A stretch of DNA of 64,000 bases from an uncultured Pelagibacteraceae bacterium (GTDB lineage Bacteria > Pseudomonadota > Alphaproteobacteria > Pelagibacterales > Pelagibacteraceae). The DNA lies in assembly GCA_902601705.1 (NCBI GenBank), contig CACKNV010000003.1, forward strand, positions 99,578 through 163,577. The letters are read 5' to 3'. The position numbers and the translations under genes are program-made. How positions within the stretch are numbered: position 1 is the stretch's first letter; each line of letters opens with the position of its first letter. Shown here piece after piece: positions 46,297-54,293 of this stretch. The notes beneath the pieces were generated by a model. The model did not search any database. It had not been told where the DNA came from and saw nothing but the letters and a program-made list of their open reading frames with translations.

Positions 46297-47334
46297 TTAA
46301 GGTGATGGATTAGGGTTGTCGTTATGGATTTCGTTTACTCTATCCATCATCTCATCCGTAAATTCTATATTTATACTCTCAACATTCTCTTTTAATTGAT
46401 CCATAGTTGTTGCTCCAATAATATTGCTTGTTACAAATGGTCTGGAATTAACAAAAGACTGAGCTAATTGAACCATTGTAAGATTAAAATCTTTAGCAAG
46501 TTTAAAATATTTATCGTAGGCTTGCATTGCTAAAGGATTTAAATGTCTTTCCCAACCTTTGAAGAGTGCCATTCTTGAGTCTTTAGGCATTTTACCATTC
46601 CTATACTTGCCAGATAATCCTCCAGCTGCGAGAGGGTAATAAACGAGTAAACCACATTTCTCCCTAATAGAAATTTCTGACATACCTATTTCATAAGTTC
46701 TGTTGACTAAGTTGTATGGATTTTGCACTGACATCATCCTTGGAGCACCTTTATTTTTCGAGATTTCAAGATACCTAGATAAACCATAAGGTGTTTCATT
46801 CGACATACCGATATGCCTGATCTTCCCACTTTTTATAAATTTTTCTAATGCTTCAAGTATACTCTCAAAACTATTCCAATTTCCCTCTTTATTATTAAAT
46901 AGATAGTCTCTTCTTCCAAAAAAATTTGTTGAACGCTCTGGCCAATGTAGTTGATATAAGTCAATATAATCTGTTTTTAATCTTTTTAAGCTACCATCAA
47001 TAGCTTCGCCAATTTTCTTTTCATCAAAATTATTACCTCCACCCCTTATCCAGTCACATCCTGGCCCAGCAACTTTTGAAGCTAAAATAATTTTATCTCT
47101 ATTTTTTCTTTTTTCGAACCAATTGCCAATCATTACCTCTGTTTTACCGTAAGAGTCAGAAGTTGGTGGCACAGAGTAAATTTCTGCAGTATCAAAAAAA
47201 TTTATTCCTTGCGATAACGCGTAGTCCATCTGCTCAAAAGCATCTTTTTCAGTATTCTGAGTTCCCCATGTCATTGTGCCGAGGCAAATTAAGCTTACAT
47301 CAATATCTGTGGTACCAAGTTTTCTATATTTCAT
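46297..47334 (-). CDS. aldo/keto reductase, Tas-like
   Basis: NADPH-dependent oxidoreductase of 345 residues. The barrel opens MKYRKLGTTDIDVSLICLGTMTWG, with catalytic tetrad members in FFDTAEIYSVPP (Asp and Tyr), ILASKVAGPG (Lys) and LYQLHWPERS (His). The inserted segment after the Tyr (SDSYGKTEVMIGNWF) and the overall length fit the Tas/YeaE branch. The substrate is not predictable. It is monocistronic by appearance, 41 bases beyond the IalB-like start and divergent from the Bax-inhibitor gene across 78 bases. Confidence 0.93.
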   Translation of the reverse strand: MKYRKLGTTDIDVSLICLGTMTWGTQNTEKDAFEQMDYALSQGINFFDTAEIYSVPPTSDSYGKTEVMIGNWFEKRKNRDKIILASKVAGPGCDWIRGGGNNFDEKKIGEAIDGSLKRLKTDYIDLYQLHWPERSTNFFGRRDYLFNNKEGNWNSFESILEALEKFIKSGKIRHIGMSNETPYGLSRYLEISKNKGAPRMMSVQNPYNLVNRTYEIGMSEISIREKCGLLVYYPLAAGGLSGKYRNGKMPKDSRMALFKGWERHLNPLAMQAYDKYFKLAKDFNLTMVQLAQSFVNSRPFVTSNIIGATTMDQLKENVESINIEFTDEMMDRVNEIHNDNPNPSP

Positions 47335-47412
47335 AAAAATTAATATTTACGGCTCTTTTTTAGGTCAATTTTTGACTATTGAAAAGTTTTTAAAAAAACA
47401 TATATATAAAGT

Positions 47413-48165
47413 ATGGAATTCAACAAACAAACATCAACTGTAAGATCATCAGCTTCTGAAGCCATCATAGATCAGGGTTTACGTTCTTACATGCTTAAAG
47501 TCTATAACTACATGGCTTCTGGTGTTTTATTGACAGGTTTTATAGCTCTAGCATTTTTTAAAATGGCTGTTGTAACTTCAAGCGAAGGACAGATTATTGG
47601 TTTAACAAACTTTGGAAATACAATTTATGCTTCGGGACTTAAATGGGTGATCATGTTGGCTCCTTTAGCAGTAGTTTTTTATATGAGTTTTGGAATAGCA
47701 AAAATGTCCGCAGCTAAAGCTCAAACTACATTTTGGATATTCGCAGCTCTAATGGGTGCATCGCTTTCATCAATATTTTTAATTTACACGGGAGCAAGCA
47801 TAACTAGAGTTTTTTTCATAACTGCTGGAACATTTGGTGCAATGAGTATCTACGGCTATACTACTAAGAGAGATTTAACTAAGTTAGGATCTTTTTTAAT
47901 GATGGGTCTTTTCGGAATTATTATTGCATCATTGGTAAACATTTTTATGAAATCTACAATGATGTACTTTGTAATTTCTATTATCGGTGTATTAGTTTTC
48001 GTAGGTTTAACAGCTTATGACACTCAAAAAATAAAGAATATGTATTTAGTAAGTGACAGCGGAGAGATGATGGGCAAAAAAGCTGTCATGGGTGCCCTAA
48101 CATTATACTTAGACTTCATAAATCTCTTTATAATGCTTTTAAGACTTTTCGGTCAAAGAAGATAA
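47413..48165 (+). CDS. Bax inhibitor-1 family membrane protein (YbhL/YccA type)
   Basis: Seven-segment inner-membrane protein of 250 residues. The cytosolic start TSTVRSSASEAIIDQGLRSYMLKVYNYM is the alphaproteobacterial form, followed by hydrophobic segments ending with the diagnostic FVGLTAYDTQKIKNMY and LYLDFINLFIMLLRLFG (aspartates that form the calcium/proton sensor in relatives). Bacterial homologues interact with FtsH or leak calcium. It is convergent with the DUF2794 gene, with zero spacing. I looked for the ybhL RNA motif in the 78 bases upstream and saw no clear fold. Confidence 0.95.
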   Translation: MEFNKQTSTVRSSASEAIIDQGLRSYMLKVYNYMASGVLLTGFIALAFFKMAVVTSSEGQIIGLTNFGNTIYASGLKWVIMLAPLAVVFYMSFGIAKMSAAKAQTTFWIFAALMGASLSSIFLIYTGASITRVFFITAGTFGAMSIYGYTTKRDLTKLGSFLMMGLFGIIIASLVNIFMKSTMMYFVISIIGVLVFVGLTAYDTQKIKNMYLVSDSGEMMGKKAVMGALTLYLDFINLFIMLLRLFGQRR

Positions 48166-48513
48166 TTACTTCACTAATCTTAATTTATTCCAACTAGTTT
48201 TATTTATTAACTGATTTAAATTTTCAGATTTTTTTAAAATTGTTCCGTTTTTATCCTTGATGAGATATTTTTCATTAAAATATCTTGGTTTGAGATTCTT
48301 TAAAATTCTCAAGACAGGTTTCTCAGAAGCTCGTTGATAAACATCGAATGACACCTCTTTTATACTAGAGGTAAACGAATAATCTTTCCATGAGCCATTT
48401 GAAACCATTTTTGCATATAAATTTAAGATACTTTGTAATTCCTGTTTGATAAAAAATTTTTCTCTTTCATTTTTTTTAGCTTCATTATTGATTACAAGTT
48501 TTATTTTATTCAT
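48166..48513 (-). CDS. DUF2794 family protein
   Basis: Cytosolic protein of 115 residues of unknown function. The core FIKQELQSILNLYAKMVSNGSWKDYSFT (quoted in part: LQSILNLYAKMVSNGSW) followed by EVSFDVYQRASEKPVLRILKN is the signature of DUF2794, restricted largely to alphaproteobacteria, where the pattern is L-x-x-I-L-x-x-Y-G-R-M-V-A-x-G-x-W-R-D-Y. It overlaps yciB by 4 bases, so they are probably co-translated. Confidence 0.85.
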   Translation of the reverse strand: MNKIKLVINNEAKKNEREKFFIKQELQSILNLYAKMVSNGSWKDYSFTSSIKEVSFDVYQRASEKPVLRILKNLKPRYFNEKYLIKDKNGTILKKSENLNQLINKTSWNKLRLVK

Positions 48514-49061
48514 AACTTGTACTTATTTATTAGTGGTAATTGCATCGCTGTAAAAATTATTGTAATTGGCAACATTCCCCAAACTTTAAAGTTAACCCAA
48601 GTTGCTTCCGGTTGAGTGCGCCAGACAACCTCGTTTAGTAAAGCTAAAAATATAAAAAAATAAGCCCACCTTGAATTTAGTTTTCCCCAACCTTCTTCAT
48701 TTAATTGAAATGCTGTCTGTAAAAACAATTTTAAAAAATTTTTATTAAAAAAGGATTTACTTACAAGAAGAATAGCCGCAAATATTAAATTTACTATTGT
48801 TGGTTTCATGTAAATAAAAATCGGATTGTTAAAATATAATGTTAAGCCACCAAATAGAGAAATCACTACTGCACCAATTAAAGGCACATATGGAATTTTT
48901 TTTTCAATAAAATACATGAGAGCCACTGCTATTAATGTTGAAATTATTAATGGAGGAATAGCTGCACTTAAGTTATTGCCACTTTTATAGTAAATAGTAA
49001 AAAAAATTAATAATGGGCCAAAGTCTGTAATAAATTTCAAAAATGACTTATTCACAAACAA
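48510..49061 (-). CDS. yciB: septation protein A / YciB (IspZ)
   Basis: Inner-membrane protein of 183 residues with about five hydrophobic segments. The start KFITDFGPLLIFFTIYYKSG is the family signature (x-D-F-x-P-L-x-x-F-F), with YFIEKKIPYVPLIGAVVISLFGGLTLYF and the WGKLNSRWAYFFIFLALLNEVVW block (quoted in part) plus FKVWGMLPITIIFTAMQLPLI. Relatives are required for normal septation in Shigella and affect envelope maintenance. It is divergent from hspQ across 70 bases. Confidence 0.95.
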   Translation of the reverse strand: MFVNKSFLKFITDFGPLLIFFTIYYKSGNNLSAAIPPLIISTLIAVALMYFIEKKIPYVPLIGAVVISLFGGLTLYFNNPIFIYMKPTIVNLIFAAILLVSKSFFNKNFLKLFLQTAFQLNEEGWGKLNSRWAYFFIFLALLNEVVWRTQPEATWVNFKVWGMLPITIIFTAMQLPLINKYKL

Positions 49062-49131
49062 TTATTAGCATATAATAAAATTTTATTAAATTAGATATTG
49101 ATTTCTGAATAAAAATTACTAACTATTTGAT

Positions 49132-49455
49132 ATGGGTGCAAATAATACAGCTAAATTTTCAATCGGTGAAGTCGTTAAACACAGGCACTTCGATTTTAGG
49201 GGCGTAATTTATGATGTGGATTTTGAATTTAATAATTCAGAGGAATGGTATCAGTCTATTCCAAAGGAAGTAAGACCAAGAAAGGATCAACCATTTTATC
49301 ATTTACTTGCTGAGAGCAATGACGTTACTTATGAAGCGTATGTTTCTGAACAAAATCTTCTTTTGGACCAATCAAAAGAACCAGTTAAGCACCCGCTTAT
49401 AGAAGAGATCTTTTCAGGAAAAAAAGGCTCAAGTTACCTCAAAATATCCAACTAA
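49132..49455 (+). CDS. hspQ: heat shock protein HspQ (YccV-like)
   Basis: Small protein of 107 residues related to hemimethylated-DNA-binding YccV and the Lon specificity enhancer HspQ. The core KFSIGEVVKHRHFDFRGVIYDVDFEF is seen in parts at residues 5-30, then WYQSIP, RPRKDQPFYHLLAE and YEAYVSEQNLLLD, all diagnostic, and the final HPLIEEIF. A stand-alone LON substrate-domain protein is also encoded in the window, which is curious but not proof of a link. The next gene, ccmC, starts 177 bases downstream. Confidence 0.94.
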   Translation: MGANNTAKFSIGEVVKHRHFDFRGVIYDVDFEFNNSEEWYQSIPKEVRPRKDQPFYHLLAESNDVTYEAYVSEQNLLLDQSKEPVKHPLIEEIFSGKKGSSYLKISN

Positions 49456-49529
49456 CATTTACTGCCTAAAATTTAACAATTTTTATTCAAACCTAAGACA
49501 CAGATAATCTGTATATTTTTTATGTTTTA

Positions 49530-49584
49530 GCCCAATTGAGGATAAACTTCTTTAGTTATACTCCCTCCTAATTCTCAGTTGGGC
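49530..49584 (+). ncRNA. candidate structured RNA between hspQ and ccmC
   Basis: An 11-base stem pairs GCCCAATTGAG (49,530-49,540) with CTCAGTTGGGC (49,574-49,584), with one G-U type pair, around a 33-base loop. The loop contains a pyrimidine tract CTCCCTCCT (49,561-49,569) that is complementary to Shine-Dalgarno sequence, and a small inner helix may form from ATAAAC and GTTAT. No T run follows on either strand, so it does not look like an intrinsic terminator. The strand shown is a guess. It could be a small RNA, a leader element of the ccm operon or a processed 3' end of hspQ. Confidence 0.35.
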
Positions 49585-49632
49585 CCATAATATAACTTCA
49601 CATAAAAAAAATATTATAGTAGTTAAAGTCTG

Positions 49633-50340
49633 ATGTTTAAAATTTTAAACCTAAGTAATATATTCTTTTGGATTGAGAAATTAATAAGATTTATTAATTC
49701 AATCTTTTTTATTTTACTTTTGGTTGCACTTTCTTTTGCCTTAATTTTTTCACCGCCTGATTATTTACAGGGAGATAGTGTAAGAATAATGTATGTGCAT
49801 GTTCCTTCAGCATGGATTGGTTTAGCCTCTTTTTCTTCAATTGCAATATTATCTATTGCTCATTTTATTTTTAAAATTAAAAATATTAAATTAATAACCA
49901 AAAGTATTGCTCCAATAGGTCTTATGTTTACGTGCTTGGCATTAGTTACAGGTTCTATTTGGGGACAACCAACATGGGGAACATGGTGGGCTTGGGACGC
50001 TAGAATAACATCGATGCTGATCCTTGCTCTTTTTTATATTGGATTTATCTCAATTCACAAATTTATTTCAGATGAAAACAAAGCGAACAAAATTTCTAGT
50101 ATTATTGCGATAATAGGTTTAATCAATATTCCTATTATTAAGTACTCCGTTGATTGGTGGAATACACTTCATCAACCTGCCAGTATTAAGTTAACTGGAG
50201 AAAGCTCAATACATTCTTCTATGTTAATGCCATTATTGTTAATGTTTTTTGTCTTAATATTGTATTGTGCGCTAATTTTTCTAATGAAATACAAGACAGA
50301 AATCATTAGAATAAAGAAAAAAAACTTGAAAAGACTATGA
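49633..50340 (+). CDS. ccmC: cytochrome c maturation heme-handling protein CcmC
   Basis: Inner-membrane protein of 235 residues with six hydrophobic segments that places heme on CcmE. The tryptophan-rich WWD domain reads WGQPTWGTWWAWDARITSMLIL, flanked by the axial histidine regions MYVHVPSAWIGL and WWNTLHQPASI. It is the first gene of the plus-strand ccm operon and overlaps ccmD by 4 bases. ccmA and ccmB, usually directly upstream, are absent from this site. Confidence 0.97.
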   Translation: MFKILNLSNIFFWIEKLIRFINSIFFILLLVALSFALIFSPPDYLQGDSVRIMYVHVPSAWIGLASFSSIAILSIAHFIFKIKNIKLITKSIAPIGLMFTCLALVTGSIWGQPTWGTWWAWDARITSMLILALFYIGFISIHKFISDENKANKISSIIAIIGLINIPIIKYSVDWWNTLHQPASIKLTGESSIHSSMLMPLLLMFFVLILYCALIFLMKYKTEIIRIKKKNLKRL

Positions 50341-50570
50341 TTCTAAATTTTTTATCAATGAACGGTTACGGTTTATTTGTATGGGGGTCTTTTGCAATTA
50401 CCTTTATTTCGTGTGGATTGCTTTATTACAAAACATTTAAAACACTTAAAAAGTACGAAAAAGATTTTGCGAAAGAGATTAATGAGCTTTCATCTGAGAG
50501 AAAGAAAATAGTTATCAAGAATTCAAAAATAGCTTCACAAGTTTTATCCTCATCTAGCAATACTATTTAA
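50337..50570 (+). CDS. ccmD: heme exporter small subunit CcmD
   Basis: Single-pass membrane protein of 77 residues. A membrane segment at about residues 7-27 (GYGLFVWGSFAITFISCGLL) contains the G-x-x-x-x-V-W-x-x-Y/F pattern of CcmD, followed by a basic cytoplasmic tail KTLKKYEKDFAKEI and an extended charged C-terminus longer than in most CcmD. It is needed to release holo-CcmE from CcmC. Position between ccmC and ccmE makes the identification firm. Confidence 0.9.
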   Translation: MILNFLSMNGYGLFVWGSFAITFISCGLLYYKTFKTLKKYEKDFAKEINELSSERKKIVIKNSKIASQVLSSSSNTI

Positions 50571-50578
50571 AGCATTTA

Positions 50579-51007
50579 ATGCTCCCAAAAAAAGTAAAAA
50601 AAAGAGCATCACTCTTAGCCATAATGTTACTAGTTTCAGTAACAGGAATTTTTTTTATACTTCAATCATTAAACAAAAATATTTTATATTTTAAATCACC
50701 TACAGATATAAAAAATAATCAAAATATTAATTTTGATAAAAAAATTAGAGTAGGTGGAATGGTTAAAAAAAATTCATTAATAATTAAAGAGGAAGAAATA
50801 AAGTTTATAATCACTGATTTTAATAATGAGCTTAATATTAGCTTTAGCGGTACAGTTCCTAACTTATTTTCAGAGGAAAAAGGTGTTGTTGCTGAAGGAA
50901 AGTTACAAGATAAAACTTTTTTTATAGCTGATAGAATTTTAGCAAAACATGATGAAAATTATATGCCTCCAGAATTAAAAGGTATGATGAAAAAAAATGC
51001 TAAGTAA
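50579..51007 (+). CDS. ccmE: cytochrome c-type biogenesis heme chaperone CcmE
   Basis: Periplasmic heme chaperone with one N-terminal membrane anchor (about residues 12-31). The first residues PKKVKKRASLLAIM give the positive-inside start. The OB-fold has KIRVGGMVKKNS, GTVPNLFSEEKGVVAEGKL and the heme-attachment motif AKHDENYMPPEL with the covalent heme-binding histidine in HDENY (about residue 127). Length 142. It overlaps ccmF by 11 bases. Confidence 0.97.
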   Translation: MLPKKVKKRASLLAIMLLVSVTGIFFILQSLNKNILYFKSPTDIKNNQNINFDKKIRVGGMVKKNSLIIKEEEIKFIITDFNNELNISFSGTVPNLFSEEKGVVAEGKLQDKTFFIADRILAKHDENYMPPELKGMMKKNAK

Positions 51008-52877
51008 TTTAGGAAATATATTATTATTTTTAAATGTCATCTTAAGTTTAAGTATTATTTATACTGCTAACAGAAATTTAAAAATATCTGGAGGAATAGA
51101 TAAAAATATTTTTCAATTAAGTTTAATCCAGAGCACCTCAATAATCATTTGCTTTTTTGTTTTGGTAGCTGCTTTTATTGTCTCAGATTTTTCTTTAATT
51201 GCTGTTTATCAAAACTCGCATTCTTTAAAACCTTTATTTTATAAAATTGCTGGAACATGGGGAAACCACGAGGGAAGTTTATTGCTTTGGGCTATTATTC
51301 TCGCAATATTTTCTTTTTTATTCTTAGTCTACAATAAAGACCACCCAAAAAAATTTAGACTTTTAACTTTAATAATCCAAAATATTTTAATTCTTGGTTT
51401 TCTTTTTTTTATTCTTTTTAATTCAAATCCTTTTAGTAAAATTTCTCCAATTCCATCAGAAGGTCTTGGTTTAAATCCAATATTACAAGATCCCGCTTTA
51501 GCTATTCATCCTCCACTTCTTTATGTAGGGTTTGTCGGTGCATCTATTTATTTTTCAGCAGCAATAGCATCACTAATTTCTAATTATTCAGAAAGATCAT
51601 TTTCTCTCTCTATAAAAAACTGGGTTTTAATATCTTGGTGTTTTCAAACACTTGGTATTCTAGTTGGTTCTATATGGGCTTACTATGAATTGGGCTGGGG
51701 AGGCTTTTGGTTTTGGGATCCTGTTGAAAATGCTTCTTTGTTACCTTGGTTTGCTATGACTGCTTTATTTCATTCATTAATTGTTTTTGAAAAAAGAAAC
51801 CTGTTTTATTTTTGGGTAATTATCCTCTGTTTAATCACATTTACCTTAAGTGTTACAGGGACCTTCTTAGTAAGATCTGGGATTTTAAATTCTGTTCACA
51901 CATTTGCGAGCGATCCAACTAGGGGGATATATATATTAATATTTTTAAGTTTAATGATATTTGGATCTATTTTTCTCCTCTTTCAAAAGTATAAAAAAGA
52001 AAATTATGATTTAAATCGGAACAGTAAAGAAACATTTATTTTGGTTAATAACTGGTTTATGATGTTTTACTTAATTACCGTTTTACTTGGGACTATTTAT
52101 CCAATTTTTACAGATGCTTTGACAGATAATAAAATTTCAGTAGGCCCACCTTTTTACAATGCAATTATATTTCCGGTGGTTGTTGTATTTCTTCTATTTA
52201 TGGCTTTAGGACCTAAAACAAAATGGATAAAAAACAAATTCGAAAACATTAGAATTTATTTTCTTATATTAGCCGGCGCGACTAGTTTAAATTTAGCAAT
52301 AATCTTTTTCTTTAAAAGCTATTCTCTTTTATCTAATTTTATTATTATAAGCGCTCTATTTTTGATCATTTCTTCTTTAATGGATATAGCAAAAGCTTTT
52401 AAAAAAAATAAAATAGATTTTGCTAGAATTATTTCACATACGTCTTTTGGTTTTTTAGTTTTGTTCATTGGATTGAATAGTATTTTCTCATTGGAAAAAG
52501 ATTATAATATTAAATTAGGGGAAACAAAAAAATTTGAGAATTACTCTATTCAATTAAAGAATTTGGATTTAAAAAATTATAAAAATTATCAGGCAATTAT
52601 TGGAAAATTAGAAATAAAAAATTTAAATTCAAATCAGATCAATATTTTAAATCCTGAAATAAGAATTTATAATAAGCCGAAAACTTTAACTTATGAAGCA
52701 GCTATTAAAACCAGTCTAATAAAAGACTATTATTTAACCATGAGTAATATTGATAGATCAGATTATTACAACATAAAGTTTCAAAAAAAACCATTAATGG
52801 CTTGGATTTGGATATCAGTAATTATGATTGTTGTTGGGGGGTTAATAAGATTATTTAGTAATGCAAAAAATAATTAA
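50997..52877 (+). CDS. ccmF: cytochrome c heme lyase subunit CcmF
   Basis: Large inner-membrane component (626 residues, about 14-15 hydrophobic segments) that attaches heme to apocytochrome c. Diagnostic blocks are GTWGNHEGSLLLWAIILA, ILQDPALAIHPPLLYVGFVG, the WWD domain GWGGFWFWDPVENASLLPW and FLVRSGILNSVHTFASDPTRG (in parts). Compared with enterobacterial CcmF it is not fused to anything. It overlaps both ccmE (11 bases) and ccmG (17 bases), one of the longer overlaps in the window. Confidence 0.97.
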   Translation: MLSNLGNILLFLNVILSLSIIYTANRNLKISGGIDKNIFQLSLIQSTSIIICFFVLVAAFIVSDFSLIAVYQNSHSLKPLFYKIAGTWGNHEGSLLLWAIILAIFSFLFLVYNKDHPKKFRLLTLIIQNILILGFLFFILFNSNPFSKISPIPSEGLGLNPILQDPALAIHPPLLYVGFVGASIYFSAAIASLISNYSERSFSLSIKNWVLISWCFQTLGILVGSIWAYYELGWGGFWFWDPVENASLLPWFAMTALFHSLIVFEKRNLFYFWVIILCLITFTLSVTGTFLVRSGILNSVHTFASDPTRGIYILIFLSLMIFGSIFLLFQKYKKENYDLNRNSKETFILVNNWFMMFYLITVLLGTIYPIFTDALTDNKISVGPPFYNAIIFPVVVVFLLFMALGPKTKWIKNKFENIRIYFLILAGATSLNLAIIFFFKSYSLLSNFIIISALFLIISSLMDIAKAFKKNKIDFARIISHTSFGFLVLFIGLNSIFSLEKDYNIKLGETKKFENYSIQLKNLDLKNYKNYQAIIGKLEIKNLNSNQINILNPEIRIYNKPKTLTYEAAIKTSLIKDYYLTMSNIDRSDYYNIKFQKKPLMAWIWISVIMIVVGGLIRLFSNAKNN

Positions 52878-53373
52878 GATAATAATTTCATTCATTTTTT
52901 TATTTGTAATAAGCATATTTTATATAAGTCTTACAAGAGATACTAATTATAATACATCAAGTTTAATAAATAAAGAGACGCCTGAATTTAAAATTATTTC
53001 TTTTAACGATTCAAATTACTATACAAGAGATGACATAAAAAATAATTATACACTAATAAATTTTTGGGCATCGTGGTGTGCACCTTGTAGAATTGAACAT
53101 CCTATATTAATGAAACTATCTCAAACTAAAAATTTAGTGATACTAGGTATCAATTTTAAGGATAAAGAGCCTCAAGCTAAAACTTTTTTAAGTGAGCTAG
53201 GTAATCCTTATGATTTATTAGCGAAAGATAAAAATGGCAAGCATTCAGTGAAATTTGGTATTTATGGGATTCCAGAAAGTATATTAATAAATAAAGAATT
53301 AATGATTATACAAAAATTTGTAGGACCGTTATCAGATGATGATTATAATAATATTATCAAAATTATAGAGTAA
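52861..53373 (+). CDS. ccmG: thiol:disulfide interchange protein CcmG (DsbE)
   Basis: Membrane-anchored periplasmic thioredoxin that reduces the heme-binding CxxCH of apocytochrome c. One N-terminal membrane segment (about residues 5-24), then the thioredoxin fold with active site NFWASWCAPCRIEHP (Cys-Ala-Pro-Cys at about residues 76-79) and the cis-proline region YGIPESILI. Length 170. It starts inside the end of ccmF. Confidence 0.97.
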   Translation: MQKIIKIIISFIFLFVISIFYISLTRDTNYNTSSLINKETPEFKIISFNDSNYYTRDDIKNNYTLINFWASWCAPCRIEHPILMKLSQTKNLVILGINFKDKEPQAKTFLSELGNPYDLLAKDKNGKHSVKFGIYGIPESILINKELMIIQKFVGPLSDDDYNNIIKIIE

Positions 53374-53375
53374 TT

Positions 53376-53735
53376 ATGAAATTAAATTTACTTTTATTAC
53401 TATTTATTTTTTTTTCAAAATTCTCTTTTGCAGCAGAAAATACTGTTGATCCAAATTTAATTCATAAAAATTTACGATGTCTAGTTTGCCAAGGTCAATC
53501 TATATCAGATTCAAATTCTGATTTTGCACAGACAATAAAATTAGTAGTAAAAGATTTAATTGATGAGGGCAAATCAGAAGATGAAATATATGAATTTATG
53601 TCTGATAAATACGGAGATTGGATTGTGTTCAAACCTCAATTTAATACTCAAAATTCCTTGTTATGGATTTTGCCTTATATAGCACTAATTTTTGGAGGGT
53701 TTTTTATTTTCTCTTTTCTAAAAAAAAGACAATAA
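53376..53735 (+). CDS. ccmH: cytochrome c-type biogenesis protein CcmH (CycL)
   Basis: Thioredox-active partner of CcmF. A signal peptide (KLNLLLLLFIFFSKFSFA) is followed by a periplasmic helical domain with the redox motif LRCLVCQGQSISDSNSDFA (C-L-V-C) and one C-terminal membrane segment (about 92-113) ending FLKKRQ. At 119 residues it is the short form, without the TPR-containing CcmI part that E. coli CcmH has. No ccmI follows, so the operon ends here at this gene or continues into the PagL-like gene 49 bases on. Confidence 0.97.
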   Translation: MKLNLLLLLFIFFSKFSFAAENTVDPNLIHKNLRCLVCQGQSISDSNSDFAQTIKLVVKDLIDEGKSEDEIYEFMSDKYGDWIVFKPQFNTQNSLLWILPYIALIFGGFFIFSFLKKRQ

Positions 53736-53784
53736 GGCACATAAGGGAACTGTACATATTAAACATTTAGTTGTATTTTTTTAT

Positions 53785-54288
53785 ATGAATTCCAAACTGC
53801 TAATAAGTTTATTATTCACTGTCATCACGTTTGTTCATGCACAAGCAGAACAGGGAAATACAGATATTTCATTATATACCGGTACCTTTGATGTAATAGA
53901 CAAAGAAGGAGACGACAAAACTACTTTGTTTGGAATTGAACATAAAAACCCAAATTTATTCAGAGATACAATTTTAGGAAAATTCAAACCTGTGACTGGA
54001 GCTTTTATGACAGATAATAGTTCTGTTTACCTTTACACAGGGATAGAAGCTCAATATGGAATAGGTCCATTAAAAATTTTACCTAGTTTTACTCCTGGCT
54101 ATTACGAAAAAGGAGACGGTAAAGATTTAGGAAGCGTATTAGAGTTTAAAAGTGAAGTTAAGGTAGGTTTTGATATTTTTGAAAATTCTAAGCTAAGTTA
54201 TAGTTATAGTCATATTTCAAATAATGACTGGGGCGATACTAATCCAGGAACAGATAATCAACAAATTACTTTTTCAAAAAATTTTTAA
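53785..54288 (+). CDS. PagL-like outer-membrane beta-barrel (putative lipid A 3-O-deacylase)
   Basis: Exported protein of 167 residues with signal peptide NSKLLISLLFTVITFVHAQA and an alternating pattern ending in an aromatic residue (KNF), typical of outer-membrane barrels. The C-terminal YSYSHISNNDWGDTNPG carries the H-x-S-N catalytic His-Ser pair of PagL, preceded by LEFKSEVKVGFDIF, as in acyloxyacyl hydrolase/PagL-family proteins. PagL removes the 3-O acyl chain of lipid A. Activity is inference from a short motif. It starts 49 bases after ccmH and 5 bases before the next gene. Confidence 0.72.
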   Translation: MNSKLLISLLFTVITFVHAQAEQGNTDISLYTGTFDVIDKEGDDKTTLFGIEHKNPNLFRDTILGKFKPVTGAFMTDNSSVYLYTGIEAQYGIGPLKILPSFTPGYYEKGDGKDLGSVLEFKSEVKVGFDIFENSKLSYSYSHISNNDWGDTNPGTDNQQITFSKNF

Positions 54289-54293
54289 AAATA

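Noticed and set aside
47335..47412. ybhL RNA motif upstream of the Bax-inhibitor gene
   Set aside because: The 78-base gap is short and A+T-rich, with no recognisable stable fold.
49530..49584. Stem-loop as a terminator of hspQ
   Set aside because: No T run follows it on either strand and the loop is long.
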